From an uncultured Saprospiraceae bacterium (GTDB lineage Bacteria > Bacteroidota > Bacteroidia > Chitinophagales > Saprospiraceae), in contig CAJQRD010000016.1 of the NCBI GenBank assembly GCA_905480605.1, positions 169,992 to 233,991 of the forward strand: 64,000 nt of DNA. Reading direction: 5' to 3'. Below are positions 21,501-30,872 of the stretch, one piece after another. The translations under genes and the position numbers were made by a program. Under the pieces are notes generated by a model that ran no database searches, had not been told where the DNA came from, and saw only the letters and a list, made by a program, of their open reading frames with translations. The stretch's first letter is position 1, and each line of letters starts with the position of its first letter.

Positions 21501-22871
21501 TTAATAACCATCATTTTGAACCATCATTTGATTTACCAAAATTTCATCCTGTGGTATTGGATGTACGGTTCTGTGATCTGAAGCAAGTATAGAACAAGAC
21601 TGAACAGTAACTTCCAGACCAGTATTACATTGACTTCTGTTCATGGTAAGGCCGTTTCTCCACAAATCATGTGTAGTGTGACCTTCAAAAACCAATTCTC
21701 TTTGTCTTTCTTCAATTATATCTCTAAATGAACCAATCGCAGTCCAAGCACTTGCACCTCTAGCAGCTCTTAAAGTATTTATATCTTCTAAAGATCCTGC
21801 ATCGTTATTCGTACGATATCTTGCTTCTGCTCTGATCAAGTACATTTCTCCTAATCTTACAATCTTAGGACTTACCAATCCTTGTACACCATCTTGTTCA
21901 TCATATTTAGAAGTATAATACTCACCATCAGTGTGCTGATAAACTAAGTTTCTTTGATCACCTGCCTCGTAAAGATCGATTAAATCTTGAGTAGCTCTAA
22001 TATCACCATATCCTTCAGGATTGTAAATACCTCCATGATTATCAGAACCATTAGTTTCAGTACTTAAAAACTGTAATGTAAATATGTCTTCACCAGAAGT
22101 TGCTGAAGAAAACATTTCATTAAAGTCACTACCTAAACTGTATTTAGCTATCAACTTTGAAGCTTGAGATTCTGCATTTGCATAATCGTTTTGGTACAAA
22201 TAAACCCTAGCCAATAATGCATCTACAGCATCAGCACTAAATCGATTCTTATCTGTTCCTGTCAATAATGCACCGGCTGCATTAAAATCCGCAATAACTT
22301 GATCGTAAACTTCTTTCACTGAGTTTCTTGGCAATTCCTCTAAAGTTGAAGTAGTTGCAATCGGTACACCTAAGTCTGAAGATGGGTTACCTGTTGCATA
22401 AGGTTTTGCAAAGAATTTCACAAGATCAAAATGACATAAAGCTCTCATAGCAAGTGCTTCACCTTTAATTTGGTCTTTTCTTGTAGCATCGCCTTCTAAA
22501 GCATCAATTTTATCCAAAACATTATTTGCCCTTAAAATTGTTCTGTATGCAATATTCCATACATCAGCAATATCACCATTCTGAACAGTCCAAGTATAAG
22601 TATAAGCAGAAATAAACCTGTTTGAATTTGCAAGAGTTAGGTAAGCTAAATTTCCTTCAATTTCTGGAAGAACATAAAACTCTCTTCCATAATAACCAAC
22701 AGATTGTAAAGAGTTATATGCTCCATTAATCGCAGTCTCTAAGCCATCCAAATCTGCTAAAGCTTCGTCAGTGTTTAAAGATTGAGCGGGTGTTAAGTTA
22801 ATTTGATCTTCGCATGACATTACAAATAAACATGCAAAAAATAATATTGAATATATTTTTATTTTTTTCAT
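21501..22871 (-). CDS. RagB/SusD family nutrient uptake lipoprotein
   Basis: This is the SusD partner of the SusC encoded immediately upstream (23-base gap). It has 456 residues. The signal peptide ends in the lipobox FVMSC (Cys 20). The N-terminal TPR-rich part shows LETAINGAYNSLQSVGYYGRE and ALAMRALCHFDLVKFFAKPY. The C-terminal RagB/SusD signature reads LIRAEARYRTN and ELVFEGHTTHDLWRNGL, then HPIPQDEI near the end. It belongs to the classical SusD family rather than the SusD-like_2 form of the first pair. The substrate is unknown. Confidence 0.95.
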   Translation of the reverse strand: MKKIKIYSILFFACLFVMSCEDQINLTPAQSLNTDEALADLDGLETAINGAYNSLQSVGYYGREFYVLPEIEGNLAYLTLANSNRFISAYTYTWTVQNGDIADVWNIAYRTILRANNVLDKIDALEGDATRKDQIKGEALAMRALCHFDLVKFFAKPYATGNPSSDLGVPIATTSTLEELPRNSVKEVYDQVIADFNAAGALLTGTDKNRFSADAVDALLARVYLYQNDYANAESQASKLIAKYSLGSDFNEMFSSATSGEDIFTLQFLSTETNGSDNHGGIYNPEGYGDIRATQDLIDLYEAGDQRNLVYQHTDGEYYTSKYDEQDGVQGLVSPKIVRLGEMYLIRAEARYRTNNDAGSLEDINTLRAARGASAWTAIGSFRDIIEERQRELVFEGHTTHDLWRNGLTMNRSQCNTGLEVTVQSCSILASDHRTVHPIPQDEILVNQMMVQNDGY

Positions 22872-22894
22872 TTTTTTTAAAATTTAAATTTTTA

Positions 22895-25800
22895 CTAGAA
22901 TGTAACATCTATACCAAAAGTAAGAGCTTTCCCTACTGGATATCTGAAAAACTCAGAACCATCTAATTCTGCTTCTGGATCAATACCACTATAGTTTGTT
23001 AAAGTCCAAAGGTTTGTACCTTGAATGTAAGCACTTACTTTAGTTAATTTTAAATTATCAATAATACTACTAGGGAAATTATAACCTAATGAAATATTTT
23101 TCAATCTCAAAAATGAGCCATCTTCCAAGTATCTTGTTGATGTTGAAGTTGCATTGTTGTTACCACCCGAAAGAGGTTGAGGTCTTTCTGAAATATCTCC
23201 TGGTTGTTTCCAATGATCTAAAGCATCAGTAAGGTGTACCCATCCAAAACGACGTCCATCACTATCCATAAATCCTTTTGAACCATTATACAATTCATTT
23301 CCTTGAGCTGCATAGAAAAATGCAGATAAGAAAACACCTTGATAAGAAAACTCATTGGTAAAACCAGCTGTAAAGTCAGGAGATGCATTACCTACTATAA
23401 ATTCTCCAGCATCATTGTAACTGCCCGTAACACCATTGATATTTCCATCATCATCAGCAGTATGCCATAAAGGTGTTCCGTCAGACGGATTAACACCTGC
23501 CCAAGATTGCATAAAAACTGTTCTAATCGGCTCACCGACTCTCCATATTTGAGAACCATTGTCAATGTCTTCGCCATTTGGAAGCGCTGTAATTTTATTT
23601 TGATTCCAAGCAATGTTGAAATTAACATTCCAGTTAAATCCATTTACATCATCCGAAGATACAGGGTTAAGGCCTAAAGTTAATTCTACACCTTTATTCT
23701 GTAACTCACCAATATTTCTTAATGCTGAATTAAATCCAGAAACCGCAGAAACAGGGACATTAAGTAATAAGTTTTTTGAGTTTTTAATATAATATTCAAC
23801 AGCTCCATTAACTTTACCATCAAACAATGCGAAATCCAATCCAACATTTAATTGGTCAGATGTTTCCCATGTTAAATCAGGATTAGAAATTTGAGAAGGA
23901 GAAGAACCAGGATTTCCTTGGTAAGCTGCACCAAAAGAATATAATTCTTGAGATGGGAAGTTACCAATTGATGCGTTACCTGCAGTTCCATAACTCGCTT
24001 TCAACTTAACATCACCAATAATATTATTTTGTGGGAAGAATTCTTCATCAGAAATATTCCAAGCTGCACCTACAGACCAGAAATTACCCCATCTATTGTT
24101 TGCACCAAATCTTGAAGAACCATCTCTTCTGAAACTTGCTGTTAATAAATACTTACTCAAGTAATCGTAATTTACTTGTGATAAGAATGAAACGAATGCA
24201 TAATTTGAAATAGAACCTCCTAAACTTTGTGGTTCAGCAGAAGAATTTAAAGTCTGAAGACGTCCATCAGCAAAACCAATTCCACTTGCGAAAAACCCTT
24301 TTGTGTTAACTCTTTGATATTCAAATCCACCAAAAGCATCGATATTATGATCACCGTTGCCAAAATCACTAAAGTATTTTAAAAGAGATTGTGTTGTCAA
24401 AGCTTTATTTTGGTTGAAAGAAGAAGTTAACCCTCCATTATCGTCTCTACCATCATTAGTGGTAGGGTCATCAAAATCTTTTGAATCATCAGTAATTACA
24501 TCAACATTTACAGTCTGTGTAAATTTCAAGAAATCAGTAATCTTGTAATTCATATTTAATGTTGTCAACATTCTTAAAGTGTTGATATTAACAGGATTTA
24601 ACGGCAATGAATAAAGAAAGTTATCACCGGTTAATCCAATATAATCAACTTCATTTCCAACATAATATTCTCCAGTTTCAGGATTTACAGCTCCTTGTAA
24701 AGGACTTGTAGTAAAAGCAGATGCCAACGGAGATTGGAATCTATTTCCATTTACAGCATTTTGAGATTGTGCGTATGAAATATTCGCATCTAATCCAAAA
24801 GATAATCTGTCATTCACCGTATGATCTAAATTAGATCTAAGACTGGTTCTTTGAAAATCTGAAAAAATTTGAGTTCCTTCAATAGAGTTGTATCCACCTG
24901 AAACGAAAAATCTTGTCTTATCATTTCCACCTCTCGCTTGAACTTCAACATTGTAGTTCGTACCAGTTCTGAATGCTGCATCCAACCAATCGAATGTATT
25001 ATCAAGCATAGATTCTGGCCTGTTTTCATCTATTTGATCCGGAGTCTGACCACTGTTTGCTAAAACAAGTCTTTCGTAGTCCCAAATTTGTTGAGGACTC
25101 ATTAAACTAAATTTACCAAAAGAAGCCTCTGTCGTTCCATATTGAGTTTTTAAAGTAACAGCAGTTTTACCACTTTTTCCTCTTTTTGTATTTATAACAA
25201 CAACACCATTTGAACCTCTTGATCCATAAAGTGCAGTAGCTGATGCATCTTTCAAAACATTGATTGATTCTATGTCATTTGGATTGATTAATGAAAGAAT
25301 ATCAGAAGAGTTGCTTGATGCATCTAACTGAGAAATACTTCCTGTTTGCACAATAACCCCATCAATTACATAAAGTGGGTTACGGCCAGCCGTAATAGAT
25401 CCAACTCCACGAATTCTTACTTCCTGAGACGAACCTGGTTGGCCTGAATTTGCAGAAGTCAAAAATCCTGGTATTTGTCCTTGAATAGAACTTACAACAT
25501 TTGGAGTAGGCTTGTTCTCAATTGACTCTGAGGAAATAGTACTTACAGAAGCGACTTTTCCCAATCGCGTACCATCGGAATATCCCACAACGACGATTTC
25601 ATCTATTAATCGAGAATTTAAAGTCATAGTAACATTCATGGTGTTACTTGCACCTATTGGCATTTCTATTGTATTATATCCCGTGTAACTGAAAACAATA
25701 GTTTCTGAACCCGCAGGAACATCTAAAGAAAAAGTTCCATCAAATTCAGAAATAGTACCAATTGTAGTATTTTTTAAAATAATGTTGGCGCCAATAATGG

Positions 25801-25903
25801 CTAGGCCATCGTCGTCAACTAGCACACCTGATATAGTTCTTTGAGCCGACAAGCTTACAGCTGTTACTGCAAAAAACACAAGTAAAGCATAGAGTTTTTT
25901 CAT
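22895..25903 (-). CDS. SusC/RagA family TonB-linked outer membrane protein
   Basis: This is a TonB-dependent outer-membrane importer of 1002 residues. It has a signal peptide (about 1-20, SLSAQ), a carboxypeptidase-regulatory-like domain (RTISGVLVDDDGLAIIGANI to about residue 100), the segment LIDEIVVVGYSDGT, and a plug domain with QEVRIRGVGSITAGRNPLYV and SINVLKDASATALYGSRGSN. The barrel ends FGIDVTF. It is the first gene of a SusC-SusD-lipoprotein operon. Compared with the other SusC in this window the plug is shorter and the barrel diverged, so the two import different ligands. Confidence 0.95.
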   Translation of the reverse strand: MKKLYALLVFFAVTAVSLSAQRTISGVLVDDDGLAIIGANIILKNTTIGTISEFDGTFSLDVPAGSETIVFSYTGYNTIEMPIGASNTMNVTMTLNSRLIDEIVVVGYSDGTRLGKVASVSTISSESIENKPTPNVVSSIQGQIPGFLTSANSGQPGSSQEVRIRGVGSITAGRNPLYVIDGVIVQTGSISQLDASSNSSDILSLINPNDIESINVLKDASATALYGSRGSNGVVVINTKRGKSGKTAVTLKTQYGTTEASFGKFSLMSPQQIWDYERLVLANSGQTPDQIDENRPESMLDNTFDWLDAAFRTGTNYNVEVQARGGNDKTRFFVSGGYNSIEGTQIFSDFQRTSLRSNLDHTVNDRLSFGLDANISYAQSQNAVNGNRFQSPLASAFTTSPLQGAVNPETGEYYVGNEVDYIGLTGDNFLYSLPLNPVNINTLRMLTTLNMNYKITDFLKFTQTVNVDVITDDSKDFDDPTTNDGRDDNGGLTSSFNQNKALTTQSLLKYFSDFGNGDHNIDAFGGFEYQRVNTKGFFASGIGFADGRLQTLNSSAEPQSLGGSISNYAFVSFLSQVNYDYLSKYLLTASFRRDGSSRFGANNRWGNFWSVGAAWNISDEEFFPQNNIIGDVKLKASYGTAGNASIGNFPSQELYSFGAAYQGNPGSSPSQISNPDLTWETSDQLNVGLDFALFDGKVNGAVEYYIKNSKNLLLNVPVSAVSGFNSALRNIGELQNKGVELTLGLNPVSSDDVNGFNWNVNFNIAWNQNKITALPNGEDIDNGSQIWRVGEPIRTVFMQSWAGVNPSDGTPLWHTADDDGNINGVTGSYNDAGEFIVGNASPDFTAGFTNEFSYQGVFLSAFFYAAQGNELYNGSKGFMDSDGRRFGWVHLTDALDHWKQPGDISERPQPLSGGNNNATSTSTRYLEDGSFLRLKNISLGYNFPSSIIDNLKLTKVSAYIQGTNLWTLTNYSGIDPEAELDGSEFFRYPVGKALTFGIDVTF

Positions 25904-26137
25904 ACTGGTTTGTATTTAGTTATTTAATTAAGATTAGTCCGGTTAAGAAAGCCCAAATTAACCAAAAAAATATTTAAGAAAGGCTTAACATTTGATAATT
26001 AAGTGTTTTTCATCTAAAACTTTGCAATGTTCATCACCAATTTGTTTGAATTGATCGGCTGAAAGACATTTTAAGGCTTACAACTTTATAGACATGGGTA
26101 TTTTACAAAATAGTTGGGTTGTATTCTGTTTTTAACT

Positions 26138-26860
26138 TTAAATGCCTTTATTAATTTGGTGAAGATACATTTGAATTGTATTCTGAATACCATAATATAA
26201 GGCATCGCCGATCAAGGCGTGCCCAATAGAAACTTCCAATAGATTATTCATATTATTGATGTAGTAAGCTAAATTATCAAGATTTAGATCATGTCCCGCA
26301 TTAACCCCCAAATTTACTTTTTGTGCATATTTTGAAGCATTTACGTGATTTTCAATTGCTTTCTCACGATTGTCAAAGTAACCTGAGGCGTACTTACCAG
26401 TATAAAACTCAATTCTGTCAGTCCCTGTCTTTGACGCAGCCTCAACTGCCTGATTATCAGCTTCTAAAAATAGTGAAACTCTAATGCCTTTTGCCTTGAA
26501 CTTTTGGATAACATCTTTTAAAAAATCTAAATGTCTGACTGTATCCCAACCTTCACTTGAAGTAAGCACTCCAGGAGGGTCAGGAACCAAAGTAACTTGA
26601 TCTGGCACTGCATCACAAACATGTTGTATGAATTTAGGTGATGGATAGCCTTCTATATTAAATTCTGTAGTTACTACATCTTTCAATTTAGGCAAATCAC
26701 AATAACGAATATGCCTCTCATCGGGTCTAGGATGTACTGTAATACCTTGAGCTCCAAACTCTTCGCAATCCTTAGCAAATTGCACCAAATTTGGTCTATC
26801 CTCCCCTCTTGCGTTTCGGATTAAGGCCACTTTATTGATATTTACACTTAATCTTGTCAT
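26138..26860 (-). CDS. pdxJ: Pyridoxine 5'-phosphate synthase
   Basis: PdxJ condenses 1-deoxy-D-xylulose 5-phosphate with 3-amino-2-oxopropyl phosphate to make pyridoxine 5'-phosphate (vitamin B6 pathway, cytoplasm). It has 240 residues from ATG 26860 (MTRLSVNINKVALIRNARG); 21 further upstream codons are not typical of the family. Diagnostic motifs are GITVHPRPDERHIR, EFNIEGYP, VTLVPDPPGVLTSSEGWD and NLGVNAGHDLN. It is divergent from cdsA, with only 41 bases between the starts, so the promoters must overlap. Confidence 0.96.
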   Translation of the reverse strand: MTRLSVNINKVALIRNARGEDRPNLVQFAKDCEEFGAQGITVHPRPDERHIRYCDLPKLKDVVTTEFNIEGYPSPKFIQHVCDAVPDQVTLVPDPPGVLTSSEGWDTVRHLDFLKDVIQKFKAKGIRVSLFLEADNQAVEAASKTGTDRIEFYTGKYASGYFDNREKAIENHVNASKYAQKVNLGVNAGHDLNLDNLAYYINNMNNLLEVSIGHALIGDALYYGIQNTIQMYLHQINKGI

Positions 26861-26901
26861 TTTTATATGTTTGAGATAATAGATGCTACCTTTGTGCCTT
26901 A

Positions 26902-27720
26902 ATGCAACCACAACAGATGGCATCAGGATTACAACAAAGAATTAAAACTGCAATAATAATCGGAATTCCAATATTGTTTCTTGTTTTATTTAATGATTTA
27001 ACAAGATTAATATTTATTGGTTTACTTGTTATTTTAATATCTTATGAATATTTGAGTTTAAATATTGGTGACATTAAAAAATCACCTACAGCAATTCTAT
27101 CTTTTATTATAGGATTGATAACCATTTTTGCATTCTATAATAATGGTGATTCCTATGGGGCTATTCTAGCTATGTCTGTTGTTTGCAATTTGATTTTGAT
27201 CTATGATCTCTATTATCGAGAAAAATCATTACTTCAAGACAAACCTTTAATATTTAATATATTTTATATTGTCCTACCATTAGGGCTTTTGGTTCAGCAC
27301 TATTTCAAACCTAATTTCTCAGCAATACTCATTTCGACCTTGTTGCTTATTTGGGTAAGTGATATTGGTGCATATTTTGTAGGAAAGAGCACTGGAAAAA
27401 GAAAATTATTTCCGAGAGTTTCTCCTGGGAAAACATGGGAAGGCTTTTTAGGTGCAGGCCTTTTAACAACATTGTTTAGTTATTTCTTTTTCTCATATTT
27501 TAAAATATTCAATATCCAAACATGGGCATTGATTGCATTAACAGTTTGGCTTTTTGGATCTATTGGTGATTTGGTAGAGTCAAAATTTAAAAGAAAAATT
27601 GGCATTAAAGATTCTGGAAATATTCTGCCTGGACATGGTGGTTTTCTAGATCGGTTCGATGGATTTATTTTCTGTATACCGTTTGTTCTTTTGGTCATTT
27701 ATTTATTTGAAAAAATCTAA
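26902..27720 (+). CDS. cdsA: Phosphatidate cytidylyltransferase
   Basis: CdsA makes CDP-diacylglycerol from phosphatidic acid and CTP in the inner membrane, the branch point of phospholipid synthesis. It has 272 residues with about seven hydrophobic spans. The family signature is complete at residues 227-253 (SKFKRKIGIKDSGN, LPGHGGFLDRFD). A TACCTTTG box at 26887-26894 lies only 8 bases before ATG 26902, so the mRNA could be nearly leaderless; ATG 26917 is an alternative start. It lies 9 bases before psd, forming a phospholipid head-group pair. Confidence 0.95.
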   Translation: MQPQQMASGLQQRIKTAIIIGIPILFLVLFNDLTRLIFIGLLVILISYEYLSLNIGDIKKSPTAILSFIIGLITIFAFYNNGDSYGAILAMSVVCNLILIYDLYYREKSLLQDKPLIFNIFYIVLPLGLLVQHYFKPNFSAILISTLLLIWVSDIGAYFVGKSTGKRKLFPRVSPGKTWEGFLGAGLLTTLFSYFFFSYFKIFNIQTWALIALTVWLFGSIGDLVESKFKRKIGIKDSGNILPGHGGFLDRFDGFIFCIPFVLLVIYLFEKI

Positions 27721-27729
27721 AAGTTCTTA

Positions 27730-28380
27730 ATGAAATTTCATAAGCAAGGATATCCAACTCTTATATTGACACTAATTCTATCGGCAATTTTAATTTTTGG
27801 AGCTCAAAAATTTGGTCCCAACTGGTTGTACATTATCGCAATTACAGTATCTGCATTTTTATTAATTGTGGTGTTGCAGTTTTTCAGAGACCCATTTAGA
27901 AAAAAGCCAATTATAGACGATAAAAAAATCTATACTCCAGCAGATGGTAAGGTTGTCGTTATTGAAAAAACATTCGAAGCTGAATACCTAAAGGAGGAAT
28001 GTTGGCAAGTATCTGTCTTTATGTCTCCAATAAACGTGCATATCAATAGAAATCCAGTGAGTGGTATCGTAGAATATTTAAAGTATCACTCAGGTAAATA
28101 CTTGGTAGCTTGGCATCCTAAATCTTCTACTGAAAACGAAAGGTTTACCACCGTTTATAAAACGGCACATGGAAAAGTATTGATCCGTCAAATTGCAGGA
28201 GCACTTGCAAGAAGAATCGTAAACGATTTAAAGGAAGGGGACAATGTAAAGCAAGCAGAAGAAATGGGATTCATTAAATTTGGATCACGAGTTGACATTT
28301 TCCTACCGCTAAGCGCAAATATTAAAGTTAAGATGAATGAGGTTGTGCAAAGTCCAGGTGGCTTGATTGCTGAACTTTAA
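27730..28380 (+). CDS. psd: Phosphatidylserine decarboxylase proenzyme
   Basis: Psd converts phosphatidylserine to phosphatidylethanolamine at the inner membrane. The 216-residue length fits the short PSD-A group. Two N-terminal hydrophobic segments (about 9-23 and 32-51) precede the catalytic part with YTPADGKVV, FMSPINVHINRNPVSG and the self-cleavage site FGSRVD (Gly185-Ser186), where the pyruvoyl group forms. It lies directly after cdsA; a phosphatidylserine synthase gene is not in the window. Confidence 0.95.
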   Translation: MKFHKQGYPTLILTLILSAILIFGAQKFGPNWLYIIAITVSAFLLIVVLQFFRDPFRKKPIIDDKKIYTPADGKVVVIEKTFEAEYLKEECWQVSVFMSPINVHINRNPVSGIVEYLKYHSGKYLVAWHPKSSTENERFTTVYKTAHGKVLIRQIAGALARRIVNDLKEGDNVKQAEEMGFIKFGSRVDIFLPLSANIKVKMNEVVQSPGGLIAEL

Positions 28381-28495
28381 ATAAAAAATCAAAAGTTAAT
28401 GATTAATCATTAAATTAAACATTTATATAAAGCTGTTTACTTTTGGGCTAACTAATAGAGTTCAATTTACAATTTTAGGTAATGTTATAAAAATG

Positions 28496-28534
28496 AATTC
28501 GTAATACGTTAAATTTATTAACGTATTACGAATT
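28496..28534. terminator. Bidirectional hairpin between psd and hemH
   Basis: A perfect 17-bp stem (left arm AATTCGTAATACGTTAA) with a 5-nt loop lies between two convergent genes, 14 bases from the hemH stop. Flanking U-runs are weak (ATTTATTTA). Its position suggests a shared terminator. Confidence 0.7.
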
Positions 28535-28548
28535 TATTTAAACATAAA

Positions 28549-29565
28549 TTACAGATGTAGTTTCACCATTTCTTCTATAGCATCTACCCACATTGGGTTA
28601 CCATTAAGACTTTCTACCAGATCTAGATGTTCTCCACCCATAGCTTCGAAATCTTCTTTGTATTCAAACCCAATTTCGATAGTCGTTTCCAAGCAATCAG
28701 ATGTAAATGAAGGAGAAAATACCAATAGACTTTTGTGACCATCAGCATATAGCTTTTTAAGCATATCAGGAGTGAAAGGTTCTGTCCATGGATCTCGTCC
28801 TAATCTGGACTGAAATGAAATCGAATATTGATCTCTTGACAATCCCATTTCATCTGCGATTTTATAAGCAGTATCATAACATTGAGCAGAGTAACACATT
28901 TTGTTGGCATCAACCAATTTATCACAGCATCCTTCTGCCTTAAGGCAGTGATTGTTGCAATCCGATTTTGTCAATTGTCTTTGTGGAATACCGTGAAACG
29001 AAAACAAGAAGTGATCATATTTAGCTAGATCATGTTTTTTAGCATTCTCAGCATATACCTTGATCATTTTAGGTTGATCATGATACGAACTGATAAATGC
29101 TATTTCTGGAATTGTCAACCACTTTGACACGATATCCATTGTTTCTTGCAAAGCTGATCCTGTTGAGGCTGAAGCATACTGTGGAAACATAGGAAAAACA
29201 ACAATTTTATCAACATTTGCTTTTCTCAGTTCTAGTAAAGCGGACTCAATTGAAGGATTTTGATATCTCATTCCCAATTTGACAATCGTTGAGTCACCTA
29301 GTTTATCTTGTAGAAGTTTTTCAACTTCAAATCCGTAATACTTAAGTGGTGATCCTCTTTCAGTCCAAAGTTCTTTGTATAATTTTGCAGAAGAAAATGA
29401 CCTAAATGGTACAATTAATCCTCTAACCAAAATCTGTCTAAACAACCAGGGAACATCAATAACTCTCCAATCTAGAAGAAATTGCTTTAGGTACCTTCTA
29501 ACTGATGAAGTTCCAGGGTCATCTGGAGTTCCAAGATTTACTAATAAAACACCAACTTTTGCCAT
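28549..29565 (-). CDS. hemH: Ferrochelatase
   Basis: HemH inserts Fe2+ into protoporphyrin IX (or coproporphyrin III in the alternative pathway). It has 338 residues. It starts MAKVGVLLVNLGTPDDPGTS, with FPQYASASTGSALQE and the metal-ligand His191 in LFSFHGIPQRQ. A Cys-rich stretch follows (Cys 203, 207, 213, 214, 224, 229), as often seen in Bacteroidota ferrochelatases, where an Fe-S cluster has been proposed for related proteins. The second signature WTEPFTPDML and FSPSFTSDCLETTIEIGFE is complete. It stands alone. Confidence 0.96.
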   Translation of the reverse strand: MAKVGVLLVNLGTPDDPGTSSVRRYLKQFLLDWRVIDVPWLFRQILVRGLIVPFRSFSSAKLYKELWTERGSPLKYYGFEVEKLLQDKLGDSTIVKLGMRYQNPSIESALLELRKANVDKIVVFPMFPQYASASTGSALQETMDIVSKWLTIPEIAFISSYHDQPKMIKVYAENAKKHDLAKYDHFLFSFHGIPQRQLTKSDCNNHCLKAEGCCDKLVDANKMCYSAQCYDTAYKIADEMGLSRDQYSISFQSRLGRDPWTEPFTPDMLKKLYADGHKSLLVFSPSFTSDCLETTIEIGFEYKEDFEAMGGEHLDLVESLNGNPMWVDAIEEMVKLHL

Positions 29566-29780
29566 AATTTATAATTCTATTATAAGGTAAAAAAACATAT
29601 TTGAAGTAAATAAGTTTTTTATAAAGATACTTTTTATATAGGAACATAAGATTATTACATAATTGTGACATTAACACTCCGGTTGACTAAATCAAGATTA
29701 TGAATTTAGATGTAATACAACATTTACCCTATCTTAAGCTGATGTGATATAAAATGTAGATATTAGCATAAAAAACAGAA

Positions 29781-30548
29781 ATGAGAAGACCTAGAATTTT
29801 GGTAACAAATGATGATGGCATTAATGCGCCTGGAATTAAAGCTTTGGTTGATATAGCTAAGCAATATGGTGACCCATTTGTTGTAGCCCCTGATTCACCA
29901 CAATCAGGTCAAGGTCATGCAATTACTATTACAAAACCTTTGTTTTTAAAAAAGGTTGATGTGTTTGAAGGCATTGAAGCTTATGAATGTTCTGGAACAC
30001 CTGCTGATTGTGTTAAGCTTGCAAAGAATGTACTTCTTAAAGATGACACAATCGACCTTTGTGTTTCAGGTATAAACCATGGTTCGAATGCTTCTATTAA
30101 TATTATTTACAGTGGTACAATGTCTGCGGCAATGGAAGCAAGCTTAGAGGGTATTCGTTCTATTGGATTTTCACTTCTCGACTTTTCATTTGAAGCTGAT
30201 TTTTCTGCAGCAAAACATTTTGGGAGTATGATCATTGAAAAGATGCTTGCCTATAACTCAAAGAAAAACATTTTATTGAATGTCAATATTCCGAAATTGC
30301 CTACCAAAGAAATTAAAGGAATTAAAATCTGTGAGCAAGGTGAAGGTGTTTGGACAGAAGACTTTAAGGAGAGCCAAGACCCAAGAGGCCAAAAGTATTA
30401 CTGGTTAACGGGTAGTTTTGATGCTGATCTAGAAAATACTAAATCCGATCTGTGGGCGTTAAGAAATGGATACGTTTCTATTGTGCCTTCACAACATAAC
30501 TTGACTGATTACGAATCAATGGACAGTCTTAAAAACTTTGAAAAATAA
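29781..30548 (+). CDS. surE: 5'/3'-nucleotidase SurE
   Basis: SurE is a metal-dependent survival phosphatase that dephosphorylates nucleoside monophosphates. It has 255 residues. The metal site ILVTNDDGINAPGI (Asp11-Asp12) opens the protein, followed by VAPDSPQSGQGHAIT, SGTPADCVKLA and SGINHGSNASINIIYSGTM. Its stop overlaps by one base the start of the small membrane protein gene, so these are co-transcribed, probably with lpxB. Confidence 0.96.
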   Translation: MRRPRILVTNDDGINAPGIKALVDIAKQYGDPFVVAPDSPQSGQGHAITITKPLFLKKVDVFEGIEAYECSGTPADCVKLAKNVLLKDDTIDLCVSGINHGSNASINIIYSGTMSAAMEASLEGIRSIGFSLLDFSFEADFSAAKHFGSMIIEKMLAYNSKKNILLNVNIPKLPTKEIKGIKICEQGEGVWTEDFKESQDPRGQKYYWLTGSFDADLENTKSDLWALRNGYVSIVPSQHNLTDYESMDSLKNFEK

Positions 30549-30862
30549 TGCGCATACTTAAAGAAAATAACAACATACTAATGGGGCTCCTTATTGGAGT
30601 AATTGTACCTATTTTGGGATACTTTGCTATTGAGACAATATTTGATTTACTCACTCAACAAGGTATTATGGATGAGGTTAGTAACAGTACGGGAAGTAAA
30701 AGGCGACGCACAATGGCGCTGATTGCTTTATGTTGCAATATCATACCTCTACAAGTCATTAAATCCAGAGCTTTTGGAGCTATTATAAAAGGTATTGCCT
30801 TGGCGACAATGATCTATGCTGGGTTTTGGATATACTATTTCCAATCATCACTATTCATTTAA
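30548..30862 (+). CDS. Small two- to three-span membrane protein, unknown function
   Basis: This is a 104-residue hydrophobic protein that I do not recognise as a named family. Predicted membrane segments are at about residues 10-34 (LMGLLIGVIVPILGYFAIE), 56-72 and 79-97 (GIALATMIYAGFWIYYF). A basic patch GSKRRRT (49-55) sits between the first two and would face the cytoplasm. It begins on the last base of the surE stop codon and ends 10 bases before lpxB. Its place next to lpxB hints at an envelope role, but that is inference only. Confidence 0.8.
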   Translation: MRILKENNNILMGLLIGVIVPILGYFAIETIFDLLTQQGIMDEVSNSTGSKRRRTMALIALCCNIIPLQVIKSRAFGAIIKGIALATMIYAGFWIYYFQSSLFI

Positions 30863-30872
30863 ATATAAAGCA

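Noticed and set aside
27480..27698. Minus-strand ORF inside cdsA and similar overlapping frames throughout
   Set aside because: They are antisense or out-of-frame shadows of well-conserved genes with no family features of their own.
30816..30872. 19-residue N-terminal extension of LpxB
   Set aside because: It overlaps the preceding gene in another frame and does not resemble LpxB; TTG 30873 gives the family start.
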